A stretch of DNA of 19,542 bases, from assembly GCA_047635255.1 (NCBI GenBank), contig JBLIIR010000019.1:1-19542 (forward strand), written 5' to 3'. Source of the stretch: Porticoccus sp047635255. Its GTDB lineage: Bacteria; Pseudomonadota; Gammaproteobacteria; Pseudomonadales; Porticoccaceae. Below are positions 7,468 through 13,630 of the stretch, one piece after another (the stretch's first letter is position 1; each line of letters begins with the position of its first letter). The notes under the pieces were generated by a model. It did not search any database. It was not told the DNA's origin and saw only the letters and a program-made list of their open reading frames with translations. The position numbers were made by a program, and so were the translations under genes.

Positions 7468-7935
7468 ATGAGAAAATTATCTGATGTAGGGATGCCTTCT
7501 GTTGGGCCAGATACAAAAATAACATTACATTTTTCACTTTCTTTAGAAGATGGATCCTTGGTAGATTCTAACTTTGATAAGGATCCTGCCGCCTGTATTT
7601 TTGGAGACGGAAAATTGCTACCAGGATTTGAACTTGCTTTGACTGGCCTGGTGGCGGGAGCAGAGCAGACAATTGTTATAGAACCAGAAAAGGGTTTTGG
7701 GCAGCGCAACCCTAATAATATCCAGGAGTTCTCTCGGAAAGATTTTGCTGATAGTCTAGATATTGAGGTGGGGTTATTGATATCCTTTGCTGATGCAAAC
7801 AAAGCTGAATTACCTGGCGTAGTGATAGATTTCGATGAAAAAATAGTCATAGTAGACTTCAACCATCCTTTGGCTGGACATGCTATTAGCTTCAAGGTGA
7901 AAATTCTCTCTGTTGAGCCAGTGGTAAAATATTGA
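7468..7935 (+). CDS. fkpB: FKBP-type peptidyl-prolyl isomerase (SlpA/FkpB)
   Basis: A cytoplasmic FKBP-fold prolyl isomerase of the SlyD/SlpA group, with an insert-in-flap chaperone domain. The product is 155 residues; E. coli FkpB is 149. Characteristic segments are TLHFSLSLEDGSLVDS, LLPGFELALTGLVAG, PEKGFGQRNPNNIQEFSRKDF, the insert-in-flap region, and VDFNHPLAGHAISFKV near the end. It lacks the histidine-rich tail of SlyD. AGGTGAT just upstream of the ATG is a good ribosome-binding site. It lies 12 bases after lspA, and its stop overlaps the ispH start (TTGA), so lspA-fkpB-ispH is almost certainly co-transcribed, as in E. coli. Confidence 0.95.
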   Translation: MRKLSDVGMPSVGPDTKITLHFSLSLEDGSLVDSNFDKDPAACIFGDGKLLPGFELALTGLVAGAEQTIVIEPEKGFGQRNPNNIQEFSRKDFADSLDIEVGLLISFADANKAELPGVVIDFDEKIVIVDFNHPLAGHAISFKVKILSVEPVVKY

Positions 7936-8870
7936 TTGATGTAAAGCTAGCTAACCCAAGAGGATTTTGTGCTGGAGTAGATCGGGCTATTGAAATAGTT
8001 TCTCGAGCGCTAGATATTTATGGCCCCCCCATCTATGTTCGTCACGAAGTGGTGCATAACAAATCAGTGGTGGGTATGTTGCGTGAGCGTGGCGCCATTT
8101 TTGTAGATGAAATAGAAGATATCCCAAATAATGTGACAGTAATTTTTAGTGCGCACGGGGTATCTCAGTCTGTAAGAAAAAAAGCTAACGAAAAAAATTT
8201 GAAAATCTTTGATGCAACTTGTCCTTTGGTAACAAAAGTGCATATGCAGGTTGCTCGATCTAGCGATGAGGGTCGTGACTGTATAATGATTGGCCACCAA
8301 GAGCATCCTGAGGTTGAAGGTACGATGGGCCAATATCCTGAAGCCGCTAGCGGGGGTCGTATTTATCTGGTAGAAAGCGAATCTGACGTAGAAGAATTGC
8401 GAGTCGAAAATCCAGATAAAATTTCTTATGTGACCCAAACAACGCTATCTGTTGACGATACGATTCAAGTTATAAATGCATTGCGCAAGCGTTTTCCTCT
8501 CATAAAAGGACCGAAAACAGATGATATATGCTACGCCACTCAAAATAGGCAGGATGCTGTCAGACAATTGGCTCTTGAGTGTGACTTGATTCTCGTTGTT
8601 GGCTCAGCTAATAGCTCTAATTCTAACCGCTTGAGAGAGTTGGCTGAACATTGCGGCGTGGAAGCATATTTGATTGATGATGCTGAAGAGGTCAATAAGG
8701 AGTGGCTGCTGGGAAAAACTAAGATTGGCGTTACGGCTGGGGCTTCTGCTCCAGAAGCTCTTGTTAGTTCTGTTATTGATGTTTTGGCGCTTATGGGATG
8801 TAAAATTCCAGTCGAGGCTGTCGGGATGGAAGAAAATGTAAATTTTTCAATTCCCCGAGAGCTTCGTTAG
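7932..8870 (+). CDS. ispH: 4-hydroxy-3-methylbut-2-enyl diphosphate reductase
   Basis: IspH is the iron-sulfur enzyme of the last MEP-pathway step, reducing HMBPP to IPP and DMAPP. The 312 residues match the family. The three cluster-binding cysteines are C13 (PRGFCAGVDRAI), C97 (DATCPLVTKVH) and C200 (DDICYATQNRQ). Substrate-binding histidines are in VRHEVVHNK, FSAHGVSQ and GHQEHPEVEGTMGQ. The start is TTG at 7932, overlapping the fkpB TGA stop, which points to translational coupling; it gives one residue more at the N-terminus than E. coli (MQILLANPRG). No other start fits. In Pseudomonas the next genes are type IV minor pilins; here a convergent nadE follows after 6 bases. Confidence 0.97.
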   Translation: MIDVKLANPRGFCAGVDRAIEIVSRALDIYGPPIYVRHEVVHNKSVVGMLRERGAIFVDEIEDIPNNVTVIFSAHGVSQSVRKKANEKNLKIFDATCPLVTKVHMQVARSSDEGRDCIMIGHQEHPEVEGTMGQYPEAASGGRIYLVESESDVEELRVENPDKISYVTQTTLSVDDTIQVINALRKRFPLIKGPKTDDICYATQNRQDAVRQLALECDLILVVGSANSSNSNRLRELAEHCGVEAYLIDDAEEVNKEWLLGKTKIGVTAGASAPEALVSSVIDVLALMGCKIPVEAVGMEENVNFSIPRELR

Positions 8871-8876
8871 TAACTT

Positions 8877-9728
8877 TTATGGACTATTGTGATCATAAAT
8901 TGTCGCGATAGAGCTACGCTTATGTATAGTCTTATTAAACAGAGAAACAATAGTATCCATTGTCTCTCCACTGATAGGCTTTCCTTCTAAAAAATCATCA
9001 ATTTTGTCATAAGTAATTCCTAAGACATCCTCGTCTGATTTTTGTGGAGCAAGACATTCAAGATCTGCTGTCGGTGTTTTATTGATGAGCTTGGTTGGTG
9101 CGCCGAGGAACTTAGCAATTCTGCGCACTTGTCTTTTGCTTAAACCAAATAGGGGGGTCAAGTCACAAGCCCCATCCCCCCATTTTGTATAAAATCCAGT
9201 AATATTTTCGGCAGAGTGATCTGTCCCAAGAACCAACCCTTCGCACAAACCAGCGATCTCATATTGTACTGTCATACGAACACGAGCTTTAGTGTTGCCT
9301 TTGGTAAAGTCTTTTTTTGCATCAGTTGCTGTTATATTGCTGTTTGTGGCACTAATAACTTCTTCATGGATATCATCTACACCTGATTTTATATCAATAA
9401 AAACAGTTTTAGATGGCTGAATAAATTGTAAAGCTGCCTGTGCATCCGCCTCGTCCGCCTGCGCTCCATATGGAAGTCTTACGGCAATAAAAACATATGT
9501 AGGATCTAGATGTTCTTGATTGAGCTGATCTATTGCTAGTTGAGCCAGTCTTCCGCAGGTCGCCGAATCAATACCACCGCTTACGCCCAGAACTAGATGT
9601 GTCAGCCCTGATTTAATGAGGGTTGATTTTATAAAATTTAGTCGCCGCCTTACTTCGAACTCAGGATTAATGTCTGGCATAACTTTCATTTGTTCGCGAA
9701 TTTCATTATAGGTGAATTCATTATTCAT
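8877..9728 (-). CDS. nadE: NAD+ synthetase, ammonia-type
   Basis: NadE amidates nicotinic acid adenine dinucleotide to NAD+ with ATP. The 283-residue product lacks the N-terminal glutaminase domain of long NadE and resembles the E. coli 275-residue ammonia-dependent form. The PP-loop ATP motif SGGIDS is at residues 50-55. KGNTKARVRM (143-152), GTDHSAENITGFYTKWGDGACDLTPL (168-193, quoted here in family terms) and ITYDKIDDFLEGK (238-250) are conserved family blocks. The ATG start has only a weak upstream AAGGG. It is the last gene of the - strand group after bamD and the glycosylase, 73 bases behind the latter. No terminator is visible in the 6-base gap to ispH. Confidence 0.95.
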   Translation of the reverse strand: MNNEFTYNEIREQMKVMPDINPEFEVRRRLNFIKSTLIKSGLTHLVLGVSGGIDSATCGRLAQLAIDQLNQEHLDPTYVFIAVRLPYGAQADEADAQAALQFIQPSKTVFIDIKSGVDDIHEEVISATNSNITATDAKKDFTKGNTKARVRMTVQYEIAGLCEGLVLGTDHSAENITGFYTKWGDGACDLTPLFGLSKRQVRRIAKFLGAPTKLINKTPTADLECLAPQKSDEDVLGITYDKIDDFLEGKPISGETMDTIVSLFNKTIHKRSSIATIYDHNSP

Positions 9729-9801
9729 TTTTGAGGGCCCTTGTGCTCTGTTTTTGACCTAGAGGCTATAGATGCTGTTTTCTTGAAATGCTTAAACAAA
9801 T

Positions 9802-10434
9802 TTAGTCATAAGATGCCCATAGTACATTGGCTACAATTGACCTATAGGGCTGCCACTCAGCTGCCAGTACGACCATTTCTTTTTCAGTAGGTCTACTCTT
9901 CAAATTTTTAATTCTTTGTATGGCAACCTGCAAACCTACGTCTTTAGCGGGCCAAATATCTCTTCTTTGAAGGGAGGCTAGCATATAGCACTCTGCAGTC
10001 CATGTACCGATGCCTTTAATTTTGCAGAGTTCTTTTTTTAGCTCTTCATTGTTCATTTGATGAGCTACACGAAAAGACAGATCTTTCGAGATAATCCTCT
10101 CAGCTAGGATTCTGCAATAGCCTATCTTGGGCCTACTCAATCCGGTTGATTGTAATTGTAGGTCATTTTTTTGTAAAAATTCTTTTGGCTTAAATATAGG
10201 GACTGTCTTTTTGAGTCTGTTGAATATGGCTTTGGCGGAAGCTACAGACAGTTGCTGTTCGGTGATTAGCTGCACTAGTCCCTCAAAACCTTCCTTTCTT
10301 TTGAATGGTCTAAAGCCTGAATGCCTTAAAAATAGAGACTTAAGATCTACATCTTTTTTAGATAAAAAAAAGATTTCTTCCTTATAAGGATGATTTTTGA
10401 AAAGGCTTAAATGATGCTCAGTCAAACACACCAA
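9802..10434 (-). CDS. AlkA-type DNA-3-methyladenine glycosylase (HhH-GPD family)
   Basis: A base-excision repair glycosylase of the helix-hairpin-helix GPD superfamily, closest to DNA-3-methyladenine glycosylase II. At 210 residues it has the catalytic fold but not the extra N-terminal domain of E. coli AlkA (282 residues). Residues 40-68 carry the GF...LVQLITEQQLSVASA block. The hairpin KIKGIGTWTAE is at 138-148 and the catalytic aspartate is D165 in PAKDVGLQ. WQPYRSIVANVLW near the end matches the AlkA C-terminal block. It lacks the four cysteines of a Nth/MutY iron-sulfur cluster. The start is TTG 10434 or GTG one codon later; both follow AAGGTT, and the start overlaps the end of bamD by 17 bases. 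Base substrate specificity cannot be told from sequence. Confidence 0.85.
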   Translation of the reverse strand: MVCLTEHHLSLFKNHPYKEEIFFLSKKDVDLKSLFLRHSGFRPFKRKEGFEGLVQLITEQQLSVASAKAIFNRLKKTVPIFKPKEFLQKNDLQLQSTGLSRPKIGYCRILAERIISKDLSFRVAHQMNNEELKKELCKIKGIGTWTAECYMLASLQRRDIWPAKDVGLQVAIQRIKNLKSRPTEKEMVVLAAEWQPYRSIVANVLWASYD

Positions 10435-11407
10435 AGCTAACCTTGCTTATCCATGATGTTTTATCCTGACCTCTAGGCATATTTTTGTAGCGATCATTAA
10501 AGATATGGCGGGAATCAAATCCAAGTTCCCCTGGTTTATCAAACAACCCAGCAGTTAGTGTGTTGGTCCAGCTTCTTTTTAGCGACAGTGAGGTGGTTTG
10601 ATATTGAAACTTCCCATTAGAGTCTAAGGCTGGATGATTTGGGTAGTTTTTCGCAAGCAATTCAGCTACGTTATTGGAAAGATCATGGATTTCCATGAGA
10701 TGGTAGGCTTGGGCCATAATGGCAAGACCGTCTGGAACAGCAGGAGTTTTTTGAAAGTTTTCGATAATATAGCGACCTCTATTGGCAGCAGCAAGGAATG
10801 CGCCACGGGTTAAGAAGTAATTCGCTGCATGAACCTCATGACGTGCAAGAATATTTCGTAGGTAGATCATCCGTTTTTGAGCATCTGGAGCATATGGACT
10901 TTCTGGGAATCGATTTAACAGTTCGCTAAAAGAAGAGAAAGAATTACGTGCTGCCCCTGGATCACGTTTTGTTTCGTCCATCGGAAGTAGCTTTCCGAAC
11001 ATGCCGTCACTTTCTACAAAAGAAGATAGTCCTTTTAGATAATAGGCGTAGTCAACATTCGAGTTTTTTGGATGCAATCGAATGAATCGTTCAGCAACGC
11101 TGGTAGAGGCTACATGCTCGCCTGCTTTAAAGTGAGCATATATTAGTTCAAGCTGCGCCTGTTCAGCGTAGTCACCAAATGGATATTGAGCTTCAAGCGC
11201 ATGTAGTTTATCAATAGCTGTGTACCAAAAGCCACCTTTAAGGTCTCCTTGAATGGCATTAAAAAAATCTTTTTCTGTGTAGCCGGTAGTGTCAAGCTCC
11301 CCTGAAGCGTTTGAGATACCATTCATGTTATTAAACGATGTGCACCCAGTGGCTAAGAAGCATGTAAGTAGTAGTATTGAAAACAAAAATCGCATGAATG
11401 ACCGCAT
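10418..11407 (-). CDS. bamD: Outer membrane protein assembly factor BamD (lipoprotein)
   Basis: BamD is the essential lipoprotein of the BAM complex, which folds beta-barrel proteins into the outer membrane. The N-terminus MRSFMRFLFSILLLTCFLATGC is a lipoprotein signal peptide with the lipidated cysteine at residue 22, followed by threonine, so outer-membrane retention is expected. The TPR-like region has IDKLHALEAQYPFGDYAEQAQLE, AERFIRLHPKNSNVDYAYYLKG and FPESPYAPDAQKRMIYLRN. The 329 residues are longer than E. coli BamD (245) but near the length of the Pseudomonas protein, with a C-terminal extension. Met5 is an alternative start; neither has a good ribosome-binding site. It is divergent from rluD, the usual gammaproteobacterial arrangement, and overlaps the downstream glycosylase gene. 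Confidence 0.95.
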   Translation of the reverse strand: MRSFMRFLFSILLLTCFLATGCTSFNNMNGISNASGELDTTGYTEKDFFNAIQGDLKGGFWYTAIDKLHALEAQYPFGDYAEQAQLELIYAHFKAGEHVASTSVAERFIRLHPKNSNVDYAYYLKGLSSFVESDGMFGKLLPMDETKRDPGAARNSFSSFSELLNRFPESPYAPDAQKRMIYLRNILARHEVHAANYFLTRGAFLAAANRGRYIIENFQKTPAVPDGLAIMAQAYHLMEIHDLSNNVAELLAKNYPNHPALDSNGKFQYQTTSLSLKRSWTNTLTAGLFDKPGELGFDSRHIFNDRYKNMPRGQDKTSWISKVSFGVFD

Positions 11408-11475
11408 CCCTGTGTTAACTTTATTAAGTTAAGCTTAAAGTATTCTTTAGACGGCGCTACATCTGTAAGATATGG

Positions 11476-11518
11476 TATTTAACCACAGCCTTGACAGTAT
11501 ACAAAATATCAATAATTG
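11476..11518. promoter_or_regulatory. Divergent promoter region of bamD and rluD
   Basis: On the + strand a perfect TTGACA (11491-11496) is followed after 16 bases by a weak -10, TAATTG (11513-11518); this would give rluD a leader of only a few bases. On the - strand TTGTAT (11504-11499) and TAAATA (11481-11476) are 17 bases apart and could serve bamD. Both elements overlap in a 118-base gap, so the two directions may compete. Only the TTGACA is a strong match. Confidence 0.35.
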
Positions 11519-11525
11519 AGACTAT

Positions 11526-12485
11526 ATGTCAGACACTATAAAATTAGAAGAAAGTGTACCGCTATCATTCCGTGGAATGCGTCTAGATCAAGCTGCATCT
11601 GATCTATTTAATGGCTTTTCAAGATCACGATTGCAGTTATGGATAAAAAAAGGAGATTTGCTGGTAGATGGAAATATATGTCGTTCCAAGGACAAGCTTA
11701 TCGGCGGTGAGTTGCTTTCAGTCAACGTAATGTTAGAGCCAGAAGGGGAATGGAAGCCAGAAGCCATCAGCCTAGATATTGTATTTGAAGATGAGGCTAT
11801 AATTGTTCTGAATAAGCCAGCCGGACTAGTTGTTCATCCGGCTGCGGGTAATTATACAGGAACCCTGCTTAATGGCCTGATACATCATGTTTCGGCTAAT
11901 GAGAAAATTCCTCGTGCTGGGATTGTGCATCGTTTAGATAAAGACACCACCGGACTTATGGTTGTCGCTAAAACATTAGAGTCTCATCATTCGCTAATTA
12001 AACAACTACAATCACGGACAGTTTCTCGTGAATATCAGGCTATTGTTCAAGGGATTATGACGGGCGGAGGAACAGTCAAGAAGCCTATGGGGCGACATCC
12101 TAAAATTCGCACTAAAATGGCCGTTGTTGGTCATGGTGGAAAAGAGGCGGTAACTCACTATAGGGTGATTGAAAAATTTTCTCAGTACACGCACATTAGG
12201 GTTAAATTAGAGACGGGTAGAACGCACCAAATACGCGTTCACATGGCAGATATTGGATACCCTTTGGTTGGTGATTCAGTGTATGGTGGTCGTCTCAAGC
12301 TGCCTAAGGGTGCAACTTTGAAATTACAAACAGTATTACGGGGCTTTAGGCGTCAAGCCTTGCATGCCGGAAGGCTAGGATTAATTCACCCTGCTTCTAA
12401 CGAATATGTAGAATGGCATGCTCCCGCACCAGAAGATTTTGTGATTTTATTGGAGGCTTTGAAAACAGAAATTAACAATGAGTGA
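11526..12485 (+). CDS. rluD: 23S rRNA pseudouridine synthase RluD (1911/1915/1917)
   Basis: RluD makes pseudouridines in helix 69 of 23S rRNA, at the ribosomal subunit interface. The 319-residue product has an N-terminal S4 RNA-binding domain (about 18-70, RLDQAASDLFNGFSRSRLQLWI) and the RluA-family catalytic domain. The catalytic aspartate is D138 in HRLDKDTTGLMVVAKT, and ETGRTHQIRVHM plus YPLVGDSVYGG are the standard later motifs. Position next to bamD and pgeF supports RluD rather than RluC or RluA. The ATG start gives the typical N-terminus. It probably forms an operon with pgeF, which begins 48 bases downstream. Confidence 0.95.
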   Translation: MSDTIKLEESVPLSFRGMRLDQAASDLFNGFSRSRLQLWIKKGDLLVDGNICRSKDKLIGGELLSVNVMLEPEGEWKPEAISLDIVFEDEAIIVLNKPAGLVVHPAAGNYTGTLLNGLIHHVSANEKIPRAGIVHRLDKDTTGLMVVAKTLESHHSLIKQLQSRTVSREYQAIVQGIMTGGGTVKKPMGRHPKIRTKMAVVGHGGKEAVTHYRVIEKFSQYTHIRVKLETGRTHQIRVHMADIGYPLVGDSVYGGRLKLPKGATLKLQTVLRGFRRQALHAGRLGLIHPASNEYVEWHAPAPEDFVILLEALKTEINNE

Positions 12486-12533
12486 GTTCTGTGTTGTGAA
12501 AATTACCCATGGATTTAAATTTTTGACCCTGAT

Positions 12534-13298
12534 ATGAATATATTAAAACCGGACTGGCCGGCCCCAGTAAATGTGTTTTCTGTCATCACTACTAGGAGGG
12601 GCGGTGTCTCTCTACCCCCATGGGATAGCTTGAATCTTGGCCTTAATACAGGAGACAGCTTGGATTCTATTAAGAGAAACTGGCGAGGTCTGTCAAAAGA
12701 ATTAAATTTACCATCAGTCCCACAGCTACTTGATCAGGTGCACGGGTCGCATGTAATAAAAGCCATTTGTGGTGCACCAGCTGTAGTCGGAGATGCATCT
12801 TTTACAGATATAGCTGGTACCGTTTGCGCTGTGACAACGGCAGATTGCTTGCCAATTTTAATGTGTAACACACAAGGCACTATAGTTTCTTCGATTCATG
12901 CGGGCTGGCGAGGCTTGTCTGCAGGTATAGTGAAAAATACAATCAGGCAACTTGCTGTATCCCCTAGGGACCTAATGGTCTATCTTGGCCCCGCAATAAG
13001 TCAAAAAAATTTTGAAGTTGGTGTCGAAGTTAGACGGGCATTTCTTTCTGGTGCTAGCAATCCTTGCATGAAGGAAAAGCTTAATACCTGTTTTCTCAGA
13101 ACTGTAGAGAAAGATGAAAATAAAACCAAAAAATGGATGACTAATTTATATGGACTTGCCAGAGTAATTTTAAATGAAGCAGGAGTTACTCAAATCTATG
13201 GTGGCGATCTTTGTACTTACAGCGATCATCTGAATTTTTATTCCTATCGGCGAGATGGCAGTACTGGCAGAATGGCAAGTCTAATATGGTTTGTTTAA
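12534..13298 (+). CDS. pgeF: Peptidoglycan editing factor PgeF (laccase-domain purine nucleoside enzyme)
   Basis: A member of the YfiH/DUF152 laccase-domain family. In E. coli PgeF prevents wrong amino acids entering peptidoglycan stems, and family members have purine nucleoside phosphorylase and adenosine deaminase activity with zinc. The metal-binding residues are H70 (DQVHGSHV), C105 (TTADCLPIL) and H122 (SIHAGWRGL). The C-terminus CTYSDHLNFYSYRRDG...GRMASLIW is the strongest family signature. The 254 residues compare with 243 in E. coli, the difference being mainly an insert near 188-205. The ATG has no obvious ribosome-binding site, but the N-terminus aligns well with the family. In Pseudomonas clpB follows; here it does not. 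Confidence 0.95.
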   Translation: MNILKPDWPAPVNVFSVITTRRGGVSLPPWDSLNLGLNTGDSLDSIKRNWRGLSKELNLPSVPQLLDQVHGSHVIKAICGAPAVVGDASFTDIAGTVCAVTTADCLPILMCNTQGTIVSSIHAGWRGLSAGIVKNTIRQLAVSPRDLMVYLGPAISQKNFEVGVEVRRAFLSGASNPCMKEKLNTCFLRTVEKDENKTKKWMTNLYGLARVILNEAGVTQIYGGDLCTYSDHLNFYSYRRDGSTGRMASLIWFV

Positions 13299-13475
13299 AA
13301 AACAGCAAAGCATCTGTTCTTCTGGCTTTAGTCGAGAGGTATAAGCGATATTCTTGACTGCATGGCATTTACACTCTAAAATTTGTCCTTCTGTGGGAGG
13401 CCCCTGGGCCGATACTCTCACAAACTGGCTCCTTGTCAGCTTGCTAGGTAAGCGTAAACAGCGTTTTCTCGGCAT
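13281..13475 (-). CDS. Possible small protein of unknown function
   Basis: An open frame of 64 codons convergent with pgeF, overlapping its last 18 bases. Two starts are possible. ATG at 13475 has no ribosome-binding site. GTG at 13421 has a perfect AAGGAG (13434-13429) at 7 bases and gives 46 residues. The product has a basic N-terminal part, MPRKRCLRLPSKLTRSQF, and an ECKCHA motif followed later by a CC pair. I recognise no family. The frame could be chance, since frames of this length are common on the antisense strand in such DNA. Confidence 0.2.
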   Translation of the reverse strand: MPRKRCLRLPSKLTRSQFVRVSAQGPPTEGQILECKCHAVKNIAYTSRLKPEEQMLCCFLNKPY

Positions 13476-13525
13476 CCAGAACAGATTTGTTTACCCATGA
13501 ATCTGAAGCACTGATATATTTTCAG

Positions 13526-13542
13526 TTGCTATGTTATAGCAA
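13526..13542. promoter_or_regulatory. Inverted repeat upstream of ilvI
   Basis: TTGCTAT and ATAGCAA form a perfect 7-base inverted repeat with a 3-base centre, about 90 bases upstream of the ilvI start. It lies just upstream of the likely promoter (TATACT, 13566-13571), where a regulator of the ilv operon could bind. It could equally form a small RNA hairpin if transcription begins further upstream. E. coli ilvIH is controlled by Lrp, but I see no clear Lrp consensus here. Confidence 0.25.
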
Positions 13543-13617
13543 ACATACCTGTGATGTCGCAGCATTATACTATTTATGTTCTTTGGTGGGCTTTTCGGAG
13601 TGATTTTATTCATATTT

Positions 13618-13622
13618 GAGGG
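13618..13622 (+). promoter_or_regulatory. Ribosome-binding site fixing the ilvI start
   Basis: GAGGG lies 8 bases upstream of TTG 13631. It selects that TTG over the in-frame TTG at 13616, which overlaps the site and has nothing upstream. Homology agrees, since the family begins MELLSG and the downstream TTG gives MELFSG. Confidence 0.8.
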
Positions 13623-13630
13623 CTTGTACA

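Larger units (their letters stand above)
13299..13630. other. Gene-poor gap between pgeF and ilvI
   Basis: These 332 bases hold no confident gene. Visible in them are a 64-codon open frame on the - strand (13475 to 13281), a possible 21-codon frame on the + strand (13554-13619), a short inverted repeat (13526-13542), a -10-like TATACT (13566-13571) and the ilvI ribosome-binding site. I see no T-run terminator for pgeF and no leucine-, valine- or isoleucine-rich attenuator peptide of the E. coli ilv type. The upstream half (13299-13480) is more GC-rich than the downstream half. Confidence 0.7.

Noticed and set aside
11430..11460. GTCTAA on the - strand upstream of bamD as a sigmaE -10 element
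   Set aside because: No GGAACTT-like -35 lies at the required 15-17 base distance, so a sigmaE promoter is not supported.
13497..13514. Five-codon frame MNLKH upstream of ilvI as an attenuator leader
   Set aside because: Too short, without branched-chain codons in a run and without paired terminator and antiterminator stems.
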